Notes: generated by a model from the sequence alone, not told the origin. DNA of 64,000 bases from Nevskia ramosa DSM 11499 (GCF_000420645.1 NZ_ATVI01000010.1:1-64000), one strand, 5' to 3'; shown: positions 1-9,291, numbered from the stretch's first letter. Program-made: numbers and translations.

Positions 1-316
1 GGTCGCGCGGATACGACGGCAGACGGTGGAGCATCCTTTTGCCACGCTGAAAGCCCGGATGGGCGCGACACACTTCCTGACCAGAACCCTGCCTCGCGTC
101 AGTACCGAGATGAGCCTGCATGTGCTGGCCTACAACCTGACACGGGCACTGAACATCTTCGGAACGAAGCAACTGATCGGAATGATCAGGGCGTGAGGTT
201 GCGCCCGATTTTTCAACCTTTGCCGTCGCACCAAATTGACGAAAGGACAGGACAATCTCGAACTTTCGATCGCGCCAGCTCACCGACATAATCTATTCCG
301 ACGCGTTTTCACACAG
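1..316 (+). mobile_element. 3' remnant of an IS1182-type insertion sequence
   Basis: The window opens inside a transposase reading frame that stops at 196. The non-coding DNA after it, up to about 300-316 (gttttcacacagcctc), looks like the right end of an insertion sequence. The left part lies outside the window, so intactness cannot be judged. The exact right boundary is a guess because the matching inverted repeat is not visible. The element directly borders the cassette at 403-3017, which suggests that this edge is a recombination-prone or acquired region. Confidence 0.45.
2..196 (+). CDS. IS1182-type transposase, C-terminal fragment
   Basis: Frame 2 is open from the window edge to a TGA at 194-196 and gives 64 residues. 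They include VEHPFATLKARMGATHFL and LHVLAYNLTRALNI. These match the C-terminal end of DDE transposases of the IS1182 group, where the catalytic Glu sits in the segment reading V-E-H-P-F. The start lies outside the window. The fragment shows no stop or frameshift. Whether the whole gene is intact cannot be seen here. Confidence 0.75.
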   Translation, partial: VARIRRQTVEHPFATLKARMGATHFLTRTLPRVSTEMSLHVLAYNLTRALNIFGTKQLIGMIRA

Positions 317-402
317 CCTCAGCCTGAAGCGGACATTGTCGGAGCCGTCAAATCCTAAGTGAGAAGGTCCGGTATCCTCTTGCTATCGCATGGGGGAATA
401 TC

Positions 403-1665
403 GTGGCACGACGGGGATTCTTTGCAGAGTTGCAGCGCCAGTCACGTATCGCGCAACGCGAGCGAGAGCAACGAGATCGGGAGGCGGCTCGCAACCATGC
501 CACGCGAGTTCGTCACCTTGAACATATGCAGAAAGCCGCGGAGCGAGCTCGTGTGCAGCTTTCGAAAGCACAGGCGGCCGATCAGAAGCGACTCGAGAAG
601 GAATTTCGTGAAGCCTACATAGCTGCAAAGGAGGCGGAGGTCGAGCAGCGTAATCAGGACTTGTCGGATAGCTATGCCGAAATCGATACGCTGCTTGCAT
701 CCACTCTCTCGAAAGACGACTACGTCGACCTCGCGACGCTTCGCGTCGAGGTGCAGCACCCGCCTTTCGACCGTACGGATTTGGAGAAGCCTGTCTCCGC
801 TCTGTCGCCGATTCCCAACCCTATGCAACCGGATCTGAAACTGCCGGTACCACCGCGCGGGCTCGCCAACCTCTTTGGGAAGAAGAAGTACGTGCAGGCC
901 GTTGAAGCGGCTAAGCGTGCAAATGAACGAGCCGTGGCCGAGTGGCAGGTCACGTGCGGACAGATTGAAGTGGCCCAACAGGACGCCAACGAGAAGTACG
1001 TGCGCGCCGAGCAGAATCGACTTGAGCGCTTGGCAATTGAGAGGGCTCGGTACGCCAAAGAATGCCGAGAACGTGAAGAAGATGTGGCATCCAAGAACAA
1101 CAAGCTCGATGAGCTGATCGCCAACTTGGGATACGGCACGGTTGACGCTGTTCAGGAATATATTTCGATCGTCCTATCGAACTCGGTTTACCCGAATCAG
1201 TTTCCGGTGACCCACGAGTTCAACTTCGCCCCAGAAGCTGCGGAGCTCGAGCTTCGCGTAGAGATACCCGAACCTGGCCAGCTCCCGTCTGTGAAGGTTT
1301 ACAAGTACATGAAGGCGTCGGATGAGATTGTCTCAACAGCGCTGTCGCAGAAGGAATGCCGTGAGCGTTATGCGAGTGCGGTTCACCAAGTAGCCCTGCG
1401 TTCGTTCCACGAGATCTTCGAAGCGGACCGGCGTGGCCTTATCCGAACAGTGTCGCTAGAAGTTGGTACGACGGCGGTAGACCCGGGGACTGGACGGCGT
1501 GGATACATTCCCTTCGTAATTGCAGCGGCGGAGCGCGACGGCTTCCTCGAGTTCGACCTTTCGGCCGTCGTGCCGGCAATGACTTTGACGCGGCTCGGCG
1601 CCGCCTTGTCGAAGAACCCTCACGCATTGGCACCCACTGAGCGTGCGGGTATCCGACGCGCATGA
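403..1665 (+). CDS. Coiled-coil protein of a two-gene DUF4041-linked cassette
   Basis: This 420-residue protein starts at a GTG preceded by a purine-rich GGGGGA at good spacing. Residues about 5-120 are dense in Arg, Glu, Lys and Ala and should form a long coiled coil. A proline-rich stretch follows, then a second charged helical segment, and a mixed alpha/beta C-terminal half (about 230-410). There is no signal peptide or membrane segment, so it is probably cytoplasmic. The stop overlaps the start of the next gene by ATGA, so the two are translationally coupled. I recall similar proteins in actinobacteria and proteobacteria, sometimes described as restriction-associated, but I see no nuclease motif. 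Base composition is visibly less GC-rich than the rest of the window. Function is unknown. Confidence 0.8.
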   Translation: MARRGFFAELQRQSRIAQREREQRDREAARNHATRVRHLEHMQKAAERARVQLSKAQAADQKRLEKEFREAYIAAKEAEVEQRNQDLSDSYAEIDTLLASTLSKDDYVDLATLRVEVQHPPFDRTDLEKPVSALSPIPNPMQPDLKLPVPPRGLANLFGKKKYVQAVEAAKRANERAVAEWQVTCGQIEVAQQDANEKYVRAEQNRLERLAIERARYAKECREREEDVASKNNKLDELIANLGYGTVDAVQEYISIVLSNSVYPNQFPVTHEFNFAPEAAELELRVEIPEPGQLPSVKVYKYMKASDEIVSTALSQKECRERYASAVHQVALRSFHEIFEADRRGLIRTVSLEVGTTAVDPGTGRRGYIPFVIAAAERDGFLEFDLSAVVPAMTLTRLGAALSKNPHALAPTERAGIRRA

Positions 1666-3017
1666 CGCGCAAGGGACTGACCTTTAATCCGCCTCCGGGA
1701 TGGCCGAAGCCACCGGCAGGTTGGCTTCCACCGAAAGGATGGACGCCCGATCCGAAGTGGCCGCCTGCGCCGCCGGGTTGGCAGCTCTGGATTGGCGACA
1801 CCGTGCCACCCACCGCTGAGCAGTCTGCTAGGGCAATTCCCGCCGCGGCGCCTCAACTTATGGCCGCCGGCTCCGATGGACGGATCGCGCTTCTTGAGGC
1901 TGAGAACGCAGCTCTCCGAGCACGTCTGGAGACAATTGCAGCCGATTCAACACGAGTTGCCGAGCTCAATGACGAGCGGGTCTTGCAGGACGTCGGGATA
2001 TATCGGTACCACCATCCGCTCGAAAATGCTGTCGCCTACCGCGATCGCCTAGATCTGCTCTCCATTCAAATTGCTGAGATGGTTAAGCGCGGCACGGCCA
2101 TCGAAAGGTCGAGCAGTTTCACGTTCGACGGCTCGCTGGCGAAGGGGCGGAACATGACGAACGACCTCGCGAAGTTGATGCTCCGCGCCTACAACGCTGA
2201 GGCCGAGAACGTCGTCCGGACGCTTCGGGCCGGGAACACGGTTCTCGCGCTTAAGCGCCTAGGCTCTGCACGAGATGCCATCGCGAAGTTGGGCGCGATG
2301 ATGGAGATGCGTATCGGTGACATCTACCATGTGCTGCGGATTGAGGAAATCGAACTCACAGCCGATTACCAGATGAAGAAAGAGGAGGAACGGGAGGAGG
2401 CTCGTGCGGAACGGGAGCGCTTGCGAGAAGAGCGAAAGGTTGAGGTAGAGCTGGCCGCAGCGCGTGAGCGGCTCGATAAAGAGCGCTCGCACTTGGCCGC
2501 GGTTATCGAGAAGCTGAAGACTACTGGAGATAGTGATCCAGAGCTCGAACGCAAACTCGCTGACGTCGATAGCGCCATAGCGCAGAACGATTTCCGTGCG
2601 GCAAACATCCGTGCGGGCTACGTGTACGTGATCTCCAATCGAGGGGCCTTTGGACAACACGTCGTCAAGATCGGCCTGACTCGTCGGCTCGAGCCCTTGG
2701 ATCGCATTTACGAGTTAGGAAGTGCCTCCGTGCCCTTTCGATTCGACGTGCACGCGATTTACTTTTCGGAGGACGCAGTAAAGCTCGAAGCCGAACTCCA
2801 CAACCATTTCGCGCCATGCCGCGTGAACTGGGCGAACGATCGAAGGGAGTTCTTTTTCGCGACGCCAGCAGAAGTCCGCGATGTGCTTGCAGAGAAGCTA
2901 GGCAACTTGCTTGAATTTGCTGAGCACGCGGAATCGACCGAATACTTGCAAAGCGTCCGATACTGGCCGTCGCATGTACAACCCCCAAGTCCCTCGGCGT
3001 GGACCGCGCTCACGTAG
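1662..3017 (+). CDS. DUF4041 protein with C-terminal T5orf172/Mug113 GIY-YIG nuclease domain
   Basis: The 451-residue protein has three parts. Residues 10-43 are Pro/Trp-rich with repeated PPGW-like units. Residues about 110-260 match DUF4041 (for example GRNMTNDLAKLMLRAYNAE), and a highly charged coiled coil runs to about 300. Residues 318-405 are a T5orf172/Mug113 domain of the GIY-YIG superfamily: YVYVIS and VVKIG form the two-strand signature, Arg348 in LDRIYEL is the likely catalytic Arg, and LEAELHNHF plus REFFF carry conserved acidic residues. It is probably a DNA-cleaving enzyme. It is coupled to the coiled-coil gene by an ATGA overlap and lies next to an IS remnant. DUF4041 proteins are common in phages and genomic islands. 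A role in phage defence is inference. Confidence 0.85.
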   Translation: MTRKGLTFNPPPGWPKPPAGWLPPKGWTPDPKWPPAPPGWQLWIGDTVPPTAEQSARAIPAAAPQLMAAGSDGRIALLEAENAALRARLETIAADSTRVAELNDERVLQDVGIYRYHHPLENAVAYRDRLDLLSIQIAEMVKRGTAIERSSSFTFDGSLAKGRNMTNDLAKLMLRAYNAEAENVVRTLRAGNTVLALKRLGSARDAIAKLGAMMEMRIGDIYHVLRIEEIELTADYQMKKEEEREEARAERERLREERKVEVELAAARERLDKERSHLAAVIEKLKTTGDSDPELERKLADVDSAIAQNDFRAANIRAGYVYVISNRGAFGQHVVKIGLTRRLEPLDRIYELGSASVPFRFDVHAIYFSEDAVKLEAELHNHFAPCRVNWANDRREFFFATPAEVRDVLAEKLGNLLEFAEHAESTEYLQSVRYWPSHVQPPSPSAWTALT

Positions 3018-3210
3018 AGAAGTAAGTCGGTCTTATCCGACGTCCGCTTCTGACACACGACGGCCTATCGACCAAGGCCACCTCGTTCAAAGCAGTTGCG
3101 TTCGCTTCTCCGAGGTTGGTGCGCGATCCTTGAACGAGGAGGCATCAGCAGCGGCACACGGCGCAAAGCACCTCCAAGCCTGACGTCAGGCGTGCGCTCT
3201 GCTTCCCCAT

Positions 3211-4629
3211 TCAAGCCCCAGCTTCCCACCCACCACCCAGCGCCTTGTAGACGGCGATCGCGCTGGTATTGATCGCCGTCTCCGCCTGGGCCAGCTCATC
3301 TTCGGCGGCGAGGGCGGTGCGCTGGGCGTCGAGCAGCACCAGGAAGTCGGTAGCGCCTTCGCGGTAGCGGATGCCGGCGAGGTCGGCGGCGCGGCGGCTT
3401 TGCTGGGCTTGTTCGAGCAGGTGGTTGCTGCGTTCGCGCTGGGTGTTGAACAGGGTCAGCGAGCCTTCGATGTCTTCGAGCGCGAGCAGCACGGTCTGCT
3501 GGTAGTTCGCGAAGGCTTCGTCGGCGTTGGCCTTGCTCTGGTCGAGGCGCGATTGCACGCGCTTCCAGTTCAGGCCGTTCCAGGAAATGCTCGGGCCGAT
3601 CGAGAACGCCTGTGAGGCCACGGTGCCGAGATCGGCGCTGTTGCCGGACAGGAAGCCGATGAAGCCGCCGACTTCGATGTGCGGATAGAAGTCCGCGGTG
3701 GCGATCCCGATGCCGGCGGTGGCGGCGGCGAGTTCGCGTTCGGCGCGCTGCACGTCCGGACGGCGGGCGAGCAGATCCTGCGGGGCACCGATCGCCAACT
3801 GGCTGGACAGCGTCTTGAACAGCTGCGGCGACAGATCGACACCGGATTCGCCGGGCCGCGCGCCGGTCAGCACGTCGAGCCGGTAGCCGGCCAGCTTCTC
3901 GGCGGCACGCAGCAGCGGGATGCGGGCTTCGGTCGCCGCCAGTCTTGCGGATGCACTCGCCACATCCTGCTCGGGGCCGGTGCCGACTTCGCGACGCACG
4001 CGCGTAAGCTTCACGGTTTCGCTCTGGCTGGCCAGATCGCGTGACGCGATTTCCAGCCGCAGCTGGGCGCCGCGCAGCTCGAAGTAGTTGCGCGCCACTT
4101 CGGCGATCAGGCGCACCTGGGCATCGCGCAGGCTGGCGACGCTGGCCTGCGAGTTCGCCTGCGCGGCTTCCACCGAGCGACGGATGCCGCCGGCCAGATC
4201 GAGTTCCCAGGCAGCGTCGAAGCCGGCCTGGTAGCGGCTGATGCTGAAGCGGTCGCTGCCGAAGCCGGGCTGCTGGGCGCGGCTGCGGGTGTAGCTAGCG
4301 TCTGCGCCGATGGTCGGCAACTGATTGGACTGGGCATCGCCAACGGCTGCGCGTGCCGCCGTGACTCGCGCCACGGCCATCCTCAGATCGAGGCTGTTGC
4401 TGACTGCACGGCTGACCAGCGCATCGAGCGTGGGATCACCGAACTGCGTCCACCAGCGGGCTTCGAAGTTCTGCGCCGCAGCGTCCGTTGCCGGCGCATT
4501 GCGGAACGCCGTGACCGGCGCCAGTTCCGGCCTGTGGTAATCGGGGCCGACGGCGCAGGCCGACAGCAGGGTTGCGAGCAGGCCCGCGGTCAGCGTCTTG
4601 CGGGATGTCGATAGCGATTGAATGTTCAT
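3211..4629 (-). CDS. RND efflux outer-membrane channel lipoprotein (OprM/NodT family)
   Basis: The protein is 472 residues from the ATG at 4629, which follows GGGAGG at proper spacing; an upstream in-frame start would add 16 unlikely residues. It has a signal peptide ending in the lipobox LLSAC, then the family start CAVGPDYHRPELAPV. The two-fold repeated coiled-coil halves of TolC-like channels are present (ARRPDVQRAERELAAA and GIRYREGATDFLVLLDAQ are typical). It is the last gene of the adaptor-pump-channel operon, 55 bp after the pump, and should form the outer-membrane exit duct for that pump. Confidence 0.95.
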   Translation of the reverse strand: MNIQSLSTSRKTLTAGLLATLLSACAVGPDYHRPELAPVTAFRNAPATDAAAQNFEARWWTQFGDPTLDALVSRAVSNSLDLRMAVARVTAARAAVGDAQSNQLPTIGADASYTRSRAQQPGFGSDRFSISRYQAGFDAAWELDLAGGIRRSVEAAQANSQASVASLRDAQVRLIAEVARNYFELRGAQLRLEIASRDLASQSETVKLTRVRREVGTGPEQDVASASARLAATEARIPLLRAAEKLAGYRLDVLTGARPGESGVDLSPQLFKTLSSQLAIGAPQDLLARRPDVQRAERELAAATAGIGIATADFYPHIEVGGFIGFLSGNSADLGTVASQAFSIGPSISWNGLNWKRVQSRLDQSKANADEAFANYQQTVLLALEDIEGSLTLFNTQRERSNHLLEQAQQSRRAADLAGIRYREGATDFLVLLDAQRTALAAEDELAQAETAINTSAIAVYKALGGGWEAGA

Positions 4630-4684
4630 TGCAGGTACCTCCCAATCATTGATATGGGCATTGATACGGGCGCGCATGCGGCGC

Positions 4685-7600
4685 TCAGGCTTCGATCGGG
4701 TGGGCGATGGCTTCCGGTGTGGCGGCGGCGCGCGCAGCCTTGCGGCGCTCGTGCCAGCCCTCGATCACCACATAGAACACTGGCGTCAGCAGCAGGCCGA
4801 AGAAGGTCACGCCGAGCATGCCGGCGAACACCGCGACACCCATCGCATGGCGCATCTCGGCACCGGCGCCGGTCGATGTGATCAGCGGCACCACGCCCAT
4901 GATGAAAGCGAACGAGGTCATCAGGATCGGCCGCAGACGCAGGCGGGCCGCTTCCTTCACCGCAGCGACCACGGCCATGCCTTCAAGCTGCCGTTCACGG
5001 GCGAACTCGACGATCAGGATCGCGTTCTTGCAGGCGAGGCCAACCAGCACGATCAAGCCGATCTGCGTGAAGATGTTGTTGTCGCCGCCAGTCAGCCAGA
5101 CACCGCTGATCGCCGAGAACAGGCTCATCGGCACGATCAGGATCACCACCAGCGGCAGGCTCCAGCTTTCGTACTGCGCGGCCAGCACCAGGAAGGCCAG
5201 CAGCACGCAGAGGCTGAAGACCAGCGTGGTGGTGTCGCCGGAAATGATCTTCTGGTAGGTCAGCTCGGTCCATTCGTAGCTCATGCCGCGCGGCAGGTTG
5301 CTGGCGGCGAGTTCCTCCATCAGCGCCTGCGCCTGGCCGGAGCTGATGCCGTCGACACCGGTGCCGTTGATCTCGGCTGTGGCATAGCCGTTGTAGTGGC
5401 TGACACGATCCGGCCCGGCGCCCTGGCTGACGGTCACGAACGAGCCCAGCGGCACCATCTCGCCGGCGGCGTTCCGAGTCTTCAACTGCGGGATGTCCTT
5501 GGCTTCGCGGCGGAAGCCGGGCTCGGCCGAGACATTGACCTGGTAGGTGCGGCCGAAGCGGTTGAAGTCGTTGACATAGACCGAGCCGAGATAGGCCTGC
5601 ATGGTCTGGAACACGTCGTTGAGATCGACGCCTTCCGCCTTGGCCTTTTCGCGATCGACATTGGCATCGATTTGCGGCACGGCGACCTGGAAGCTCGAGA
5701 ACACGTCCTTGAGCTTGCCGGAGGCCTTGGCCTTGGCGATCAGGTTCTGGGTCTGCTTGTGCAGTTCCTCGAAACCGAGCGCGCCGCGATCCTCGATCTG
5801 CATGCGGAAGCCGCCGATGGTGCCGAGGCCCTGCACCGGTGGTGGCGGAAAGATCGCGATGAAGGCGTCCTGGATGTTGTGGAACTTCTTGCCGAGCTCA
5901 TCGGCAATGGCACCGGCAGCCAGCGTCTTGTCCTTGCGCTGATCGAAGGGCTTCAAGGTGACGAAGACGATGCCGGCATTGGTGCTGTTGGTGAAGCCGT
6001 TGATCGACAGGCCCGGGAACGCCACCGCGCTCTCGACACCCGGCTGCTGCAGGGCGATATCCGACATGCGGCGGATCACGTCTTCGGTGCGATCGAGCGA
6101 CGCGGCATCCGGCAACTGCGCGAAGGACACCAGGTACTGCTTGTCCTGCGGCGGCACGAAGCCACCGGGCACCTGGCGGAAGCCGAGCACGGTCAGGCCG
6201 ATCAAGCCGCCGTAGATCAGCAGCGCGATCGAGCTGCGCCGTGTCACCTTGCCGACAATGCCGACGTAACGATTCGAGCCCGCTTCGAACACGCGATTGA
6301 ACGGCCGGAAGATCCAGCCCAGGCCGCGATCCATCCAGCGGGTCAGGCGATCCTTCGGTGCGTCATGACCCTTCAGCAGGATCGCGGCGAGCGCCGGACT
6401 CAGGGTCAGCGAGTTGAATGCCGAGATCACCGTGGAAATGGCGATGGTCAATGCGAACTGGCGATAGAACTGGCCGCTCAGGCCGCTGATGAAGGCAGTC
6501 GGGATGAACACCGCGCAGAGCACCAGACCGGTGGCGACGATCGGCCCGGTGACTTCCTTCATCGCTTGCCTGGTGGCTTCCTTCGGCGTCTTGCCGAGCG
6601 CGATATTGCGTTCGACGTTTTCGACGACGACGATCGCGTCATCGACGACGATGCCGATCGCCAGCACCAGTCCGAACAGCGACAGCGCGTTCAGCGAGAA
6701 GCCGGCGATCTTCATGACGGCAAACGTGCCGATCAGTGAGACCGGTACCGCGACCAGCGGAATGATCGACGCGCGCCAGGTCTGCAGGAACAGGATCACC
6801 ACCAGCACCACGAGCACGACCGCTTCGAACAAGGTGTGCACCACAGCTTCGATCGAGCCGCGCACGAACACGGTCGGGTCGTAGACGATGTTGTAGTCGA
6901 CGCCCTGCGGGAAGTTCTTCTTCAGCTCTTCCATTTTCTTGCGCACGGCATCGGAGATTTCGATGGCGTTCGAACCCGGGCGCTGGAACACCGGAATCGC
7001 GGTTGCCGGCTTGTTGTTGAGCAGGCTGCGCAGCGCGTACTGGCTGGAGCCGAGTTCGATGCGTGCGACATCGCGCAGATGAATCACCGCGCCATTGCTG
7101 TCGCTGCGCAGCACGATGTTGCTGAAGTCTTCCTCGGTGACCAGGCGGCCCTTGGTGTTGATGTTCAGCTGGAAGCTCTGGTCACTGTGCGCCGGGGGCG
7201 CGTTCAGCGAGCCAGCGGCAACCTGGATGTTCTGCTCGCGGATCGCCTTGACGACATCGCCGGTGGTCATGCTGATCGAGGCCAGCTTCTGCGGATTCAG
7301 CCAGACCCGCATGCTGTAATCGCCGAGGCCGAAGATCTGCACGTCACCGACGCCATCGAGACGCAGCAGCTCGTCCTTGATGTTCAGGCGGGCGTAGTTC
7401 GACAGATACAGCATGTCGTAGCGGTCATCGGGCGACAGCAAGTGCACGACCATGGTCAGATCGGGCGAGCTCTTGTTGGTGGTCACGCCGAGCCGCTGCA
7501 CTTCCTCCGGCAGCTTCGGCAGCGCCTGCGAGACGCGGTTCTGCACCTGCACCTGCGCCTTGTCGAGATCGGTGCCGAGCGCGAAGGTGATGGTCAGCTG

Positions 7601-7870
7601 CAGCGCGCCATCGCTGGTCGACTGCGAGGACATGTAGCTCATGCCCTCCACACCATTGATCTGCTCTTCCAGCGGCGTGGCCACGGTTTCGCCGATCACT
7701 TTCGGATTGGCGCCCGGATAGTTGGCGCGCACGACCACCGTCGGCGGCACCACTTCCGGGTATTCGCTGATCGGCAGATTCGGCAGCGACAGCGCGCCAC
7801 CGATCAGGATCAGCAGGGACAGCACCGCGGCGAAGATCGGGCGGTTGACGAAGAATTGCGAAATGTTCAT
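4685..7870 (-). CDS. RND multidrug efflux pump, inner-membrane permease (HAE-1 family)
   Basis: The protein is 1061 residues, normal for AcrB/MexB/MexF-type pumps. It starts MNISQFFVNRPIFAAVLSLL, the usual first membrane helix. The proton-relay motif GIVVDDAIVVVENVER in helix 4 carries the paired aspartates. Two large periplasmic loops are present, with GRTYQVNV in the porter/docking region, and a second six-helix half ends near residue 1040. It exports hydrophobic compounds using proton motive force. It lies between the adaptor (42 bp upstream) and the channel gene. Overall it reads more like MexF/TtgH-type pumps than AcrB, but the substrate is not predictable from sequence. Confidence 0.95.
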   Translation of the reverse strand: MNISQFFVNRPIFAAVLSLLILIGGALSLPNLPISEYPEVVPPTVVVRANYPGANPKVIGETVATPLEEQINGVEGMSYMSSQSTSDGALQLTITFALGTDLDKAQVQVQNRVSQALPKLPEEVQRLGVTTNKSSPDLTMVVHLLSPDDRYDMLYLSNYARLNIKDELLRLDGVGDVQIFGLGDYSMRVWLNPQKLASISMTTGDVVKAIREQNIQVAAGSLNAPPAHSDQSFQLNINTKGRLVTEEDFSNIVLRSDSNGAVIHLRDVARIELGSSQYALRSLLNNKPATAIPVFQRPGSNAIEISDAVRKKMEELKKNFPQGVDYNIVYDPTVFVRGSIEAVVHTLFEAVVLVVLVVILFLQTWRASIIPLVAVPVSLIGTFAVMKIAGFSLNALSLFGLVLAIGIVVDDAIVVVENVERNIALGKTPKEATRQAMKEVTGPIVATGLVLCAVFIPTAFISGLSGQFYRQFALTIAISTVISAFNSLTLSPALAAILLKGHDAPKDRLTRWMDRGLGWIFRPFNRVFEAGSNRYVGIVGKVTRRSSIALLIYGGLIGLTVLGFRQVPGGFVPPQDKQYLVSFAQLPDAASLDRTEDVIRRMSDIALQQPGVESAVAFPGLSINGFTNSTNAGIVFVTLKPFDQRKDKTLAAGAIADELGKKFHNIQDAFIAIFPPPPVQGLGTIGGFRMQIEDRGALGFEELHKQTQNLIAKAKASGKLKDVFSSFQVAVPQIDANVDREKAKAEGVDLNDVFQTMQAYLGSVYVNDFNRFGRTYQVNVSAEPGFRREAKDIPQLKTRNAAGEMVPLGSFVTVSQGAGPDRVSHYNGYATAEINGTGVDGISSGQAQALMEELAASNLPRGMSYEWTELTYQKIISGDTTTLVFSLCVLLAFLVLAAQYESWSLPLVVILIVPMSLFSAISGVWLTGGDNNIFTQIGLIVLVGLACKNAILIVEFARERQLEGMAVVAAVKEAARLRLRPILMTSFAFIMGVVPLITSTGAGAEMRHAMGVAVFAGMLGVTFFGLLLTPVFYVVIEGWHERRKAARAAATPEAIAHPIEA

Positions 7871-7912
7871 GTGACTCCCCTGCGGTGCTTCTGGACTGCT
7901 GATCCTGTTGCC

Positions 7913-9157
7913 TTAACCCTGCTTCGCGACGGTTGCCACGACGGCGTTCTCGCCAACTTTCTGGTCGACGTTGGCGTCCGTTTCGGCAGGACGCGCAGCT
8001 GCTTCGGCGAGCTTCCGCTGGGTGTCCACGCGCAGGTCCATCGCCACCTTCTCGGCTTCGACGACCTCACCCGGATGGACCCGCTGCAAGCCGTTGACGA
8101 CCACGACGTCGCCCGGCGTCAGGCCGGCATTGACCACGCGCAGGCCATCGACCATCGGGCCGACGGTGACGCGCCGGTACTCGACCTTGTTGCCGTCGCC
8201 GATCACGTAGACGAACTTGTTGCCGAGATCGGTGCCGACCGAACGGTCGTCGACCAGGGTGGCGTGCTGGGTCGTTGCGCTGCTCAACTGCAAGCGGGCG
8301 AACAGGCCCGGCGTGTAGCGGCCGTCGGCGTTGTCGAGCACGGCGCGCAGGCGAATCGTCCCGGACGTGGTGCTGACCTGGTTGTCGACGAAGTTCAGCC
8401 GTGCCTCGTGCGGAAAGCCTTCCTCGTTGGCGAGGCCCAGGCGCACCGGGCTGGTCTTGCCGGCCAGCGAGGCGCCCTGCGAATACTTGAGGAAGGTCTG
8501 CTCGTCGACATCGAAGTTCGCATAGACCGGATTGACGCTGACCACCGCGGTCAGCACGTCGGCGCTGGTCACCAGGTTGCCGAGCGTGATGCGCTGATTG
8601 CTGGCGCGGCCGTCGATCGGCGCGGTGACCTGGGTGTAGCTCAGGTTCAGGCGGGCCATGTCGAGCTGCGCGGCAATCGCGCCGAGTTCGGCTTCGGCAC
8701 TGAGCGAAGCGGTGGCGAGGCGATCGGCCTCTTCATTGGCGATCGCGTTCTGCTCCAGCAGACGCTGAGCGCGATCACTGTTCGAGCGGGCCAGTGTGGC
8801 CTGGGCGCGAGCTTGGGCGTAGGTGGCCTTGAGGCGGTCGACTTCGCTCTGGAACGGACGCGGATCGATCTGGAACAGCAGCTGGCCTTTCTTCACCAGC
8901 TCGCCTTCGTTGAAGCCGACCTGCTGGATGTAGCCGCTGACCCGGGGACGGATCTGCACCGTGTTGACGGCTTCGAGCCGGCCGGTGAATTCGTCGGACA
9001 CGGTGATGTCGCGGGCAATGATCTCGGCGGCGGTGACCTTGGTCGCGGCGGGGGCAGCGGCGTCCGGCTTCGGTTCCTTGCCGATCGCGATTCCGGCGAT
9101 CAGCGCAAGGCTGGCAGCGGCGGCGGTAAGGCTGTAGGTCAATTTCTTCGTGGTCAT
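7913..9157 (-). CDS. RND efflux periplasmic adaptor subunit (MexE/AcrA family)
   Basis: The protein is 414 residues. An N-terminal hydrophobic segment without a lipobox Cys is followed by the biotinyl-lipoyl half motif VQIRPRVSGYIQQVGF, an alpha-hairpin (about residues 95-165), the second lipoyl half (LSYTQVTAPIDGRAS) and a beta-barrel domain. The start ATG follows AGGAAGG. It is the first gene of the efflux operon, and its promoter region carries two TetR operators. It should bridge the pump and the outer-membrane channel. Confidence 0.94.
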   Translation of the reverse strand: MTTKKLTYSLTAAAASLALIAGIAIGKEPKPDAAAPAATKVTAAEIIARDITVSDEFTGRLEAVNTVQIRPRVSGYIQQVGFNEGELVKKGQLLFQIDPRPFQSEVDRLKATYAQARAQATLARSNSDRAQRLLEQNAIANEEADRLATASLSAEAELGAIAAQLDMARLNLSYTQVTAPIDGRASNQRITLGNLVTSADVLTAVVSVNPVYANFDVDEQTFLKYSQGASLAGKTSPVRLGLANEEGFPHEARLNFVDNQVSTTSGTIRLRAVLDNADGRYTPGLFARLQLSSATTQHATLVDDRSVGTDLGNKFVYVIGDGNKVEYRRVTVGPMVDGLRVVNAGLTPGDVVVVNGLQRVHPGEVVEAEKVAMDLRVDTQRKLAEAAARPAETDANVDQKVGENAVVATVAKQG

Positions 9158-9237
9158 GGGGTTCCTTCCTGGAATGTCGGCCGTTCGGGGGAGCGGCGTG
9201 TGGCGGCGAATCAGTTGTGAATCAGTTGTTCTTGGGT

Positions 9238-9253
9238 GTTACCGGTAAGTAAC
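9238..9253. promoter_or_regulatory. TetR operator copy 1
   Basis: GTTACCGGTAAGTAAC is a near-palindrome, one base different from the copies at 9265-9280 and 9562-9577. It lies just downstream of the predicted -10 element of the efflux adaptor promoter. Confidence 0.75.
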
Positions 9254-9262
9254 ATTTGCGGC

Positions 9263-9291
9263 ACGTTACTGACCGGTAACGTATCTGTCAA
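9263..9291 (-). promoter_or_regulatory. Predicted σ70 promoter of the efflux operon
   Basis: On the minus strand TTGACA (9291-9286) is followed after exactly 17 bases by TAACGT (9268-9263). A TetR operator fills the spacer, an arrangement typical of repression by direct RNA polymerase exclusion. The start codon of the adaptor lies about 105 bp downstream. Confidence 0.65.
9265..9280. promoter_or_regulatory. TetR operator copy 2
   Basis: GTTACTGACCGGTAAC is the exact reverse complement of the copy at 9562-9577. It sits between the -35 and -10 elements of the adaptor promoter, so a bound repressor would block the efflux operon. Confidence 0.8.

Noticed and set aside
2911-3183. Small plus-strand frame at the end of the nuclease-like gene
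   Set aside because: It overlaps the real gene in another frame, has no ribosome site and no recognisable domain. The rest of 3018-3210 shows nothing convincing.
4622-6739. Long plus-strand open frame (705 residues) across the efflux pump gene
   Set aside because: It is the antisense shadow of the RND permease; GC-rich codon bias keeps it open and the translation shows no domain.
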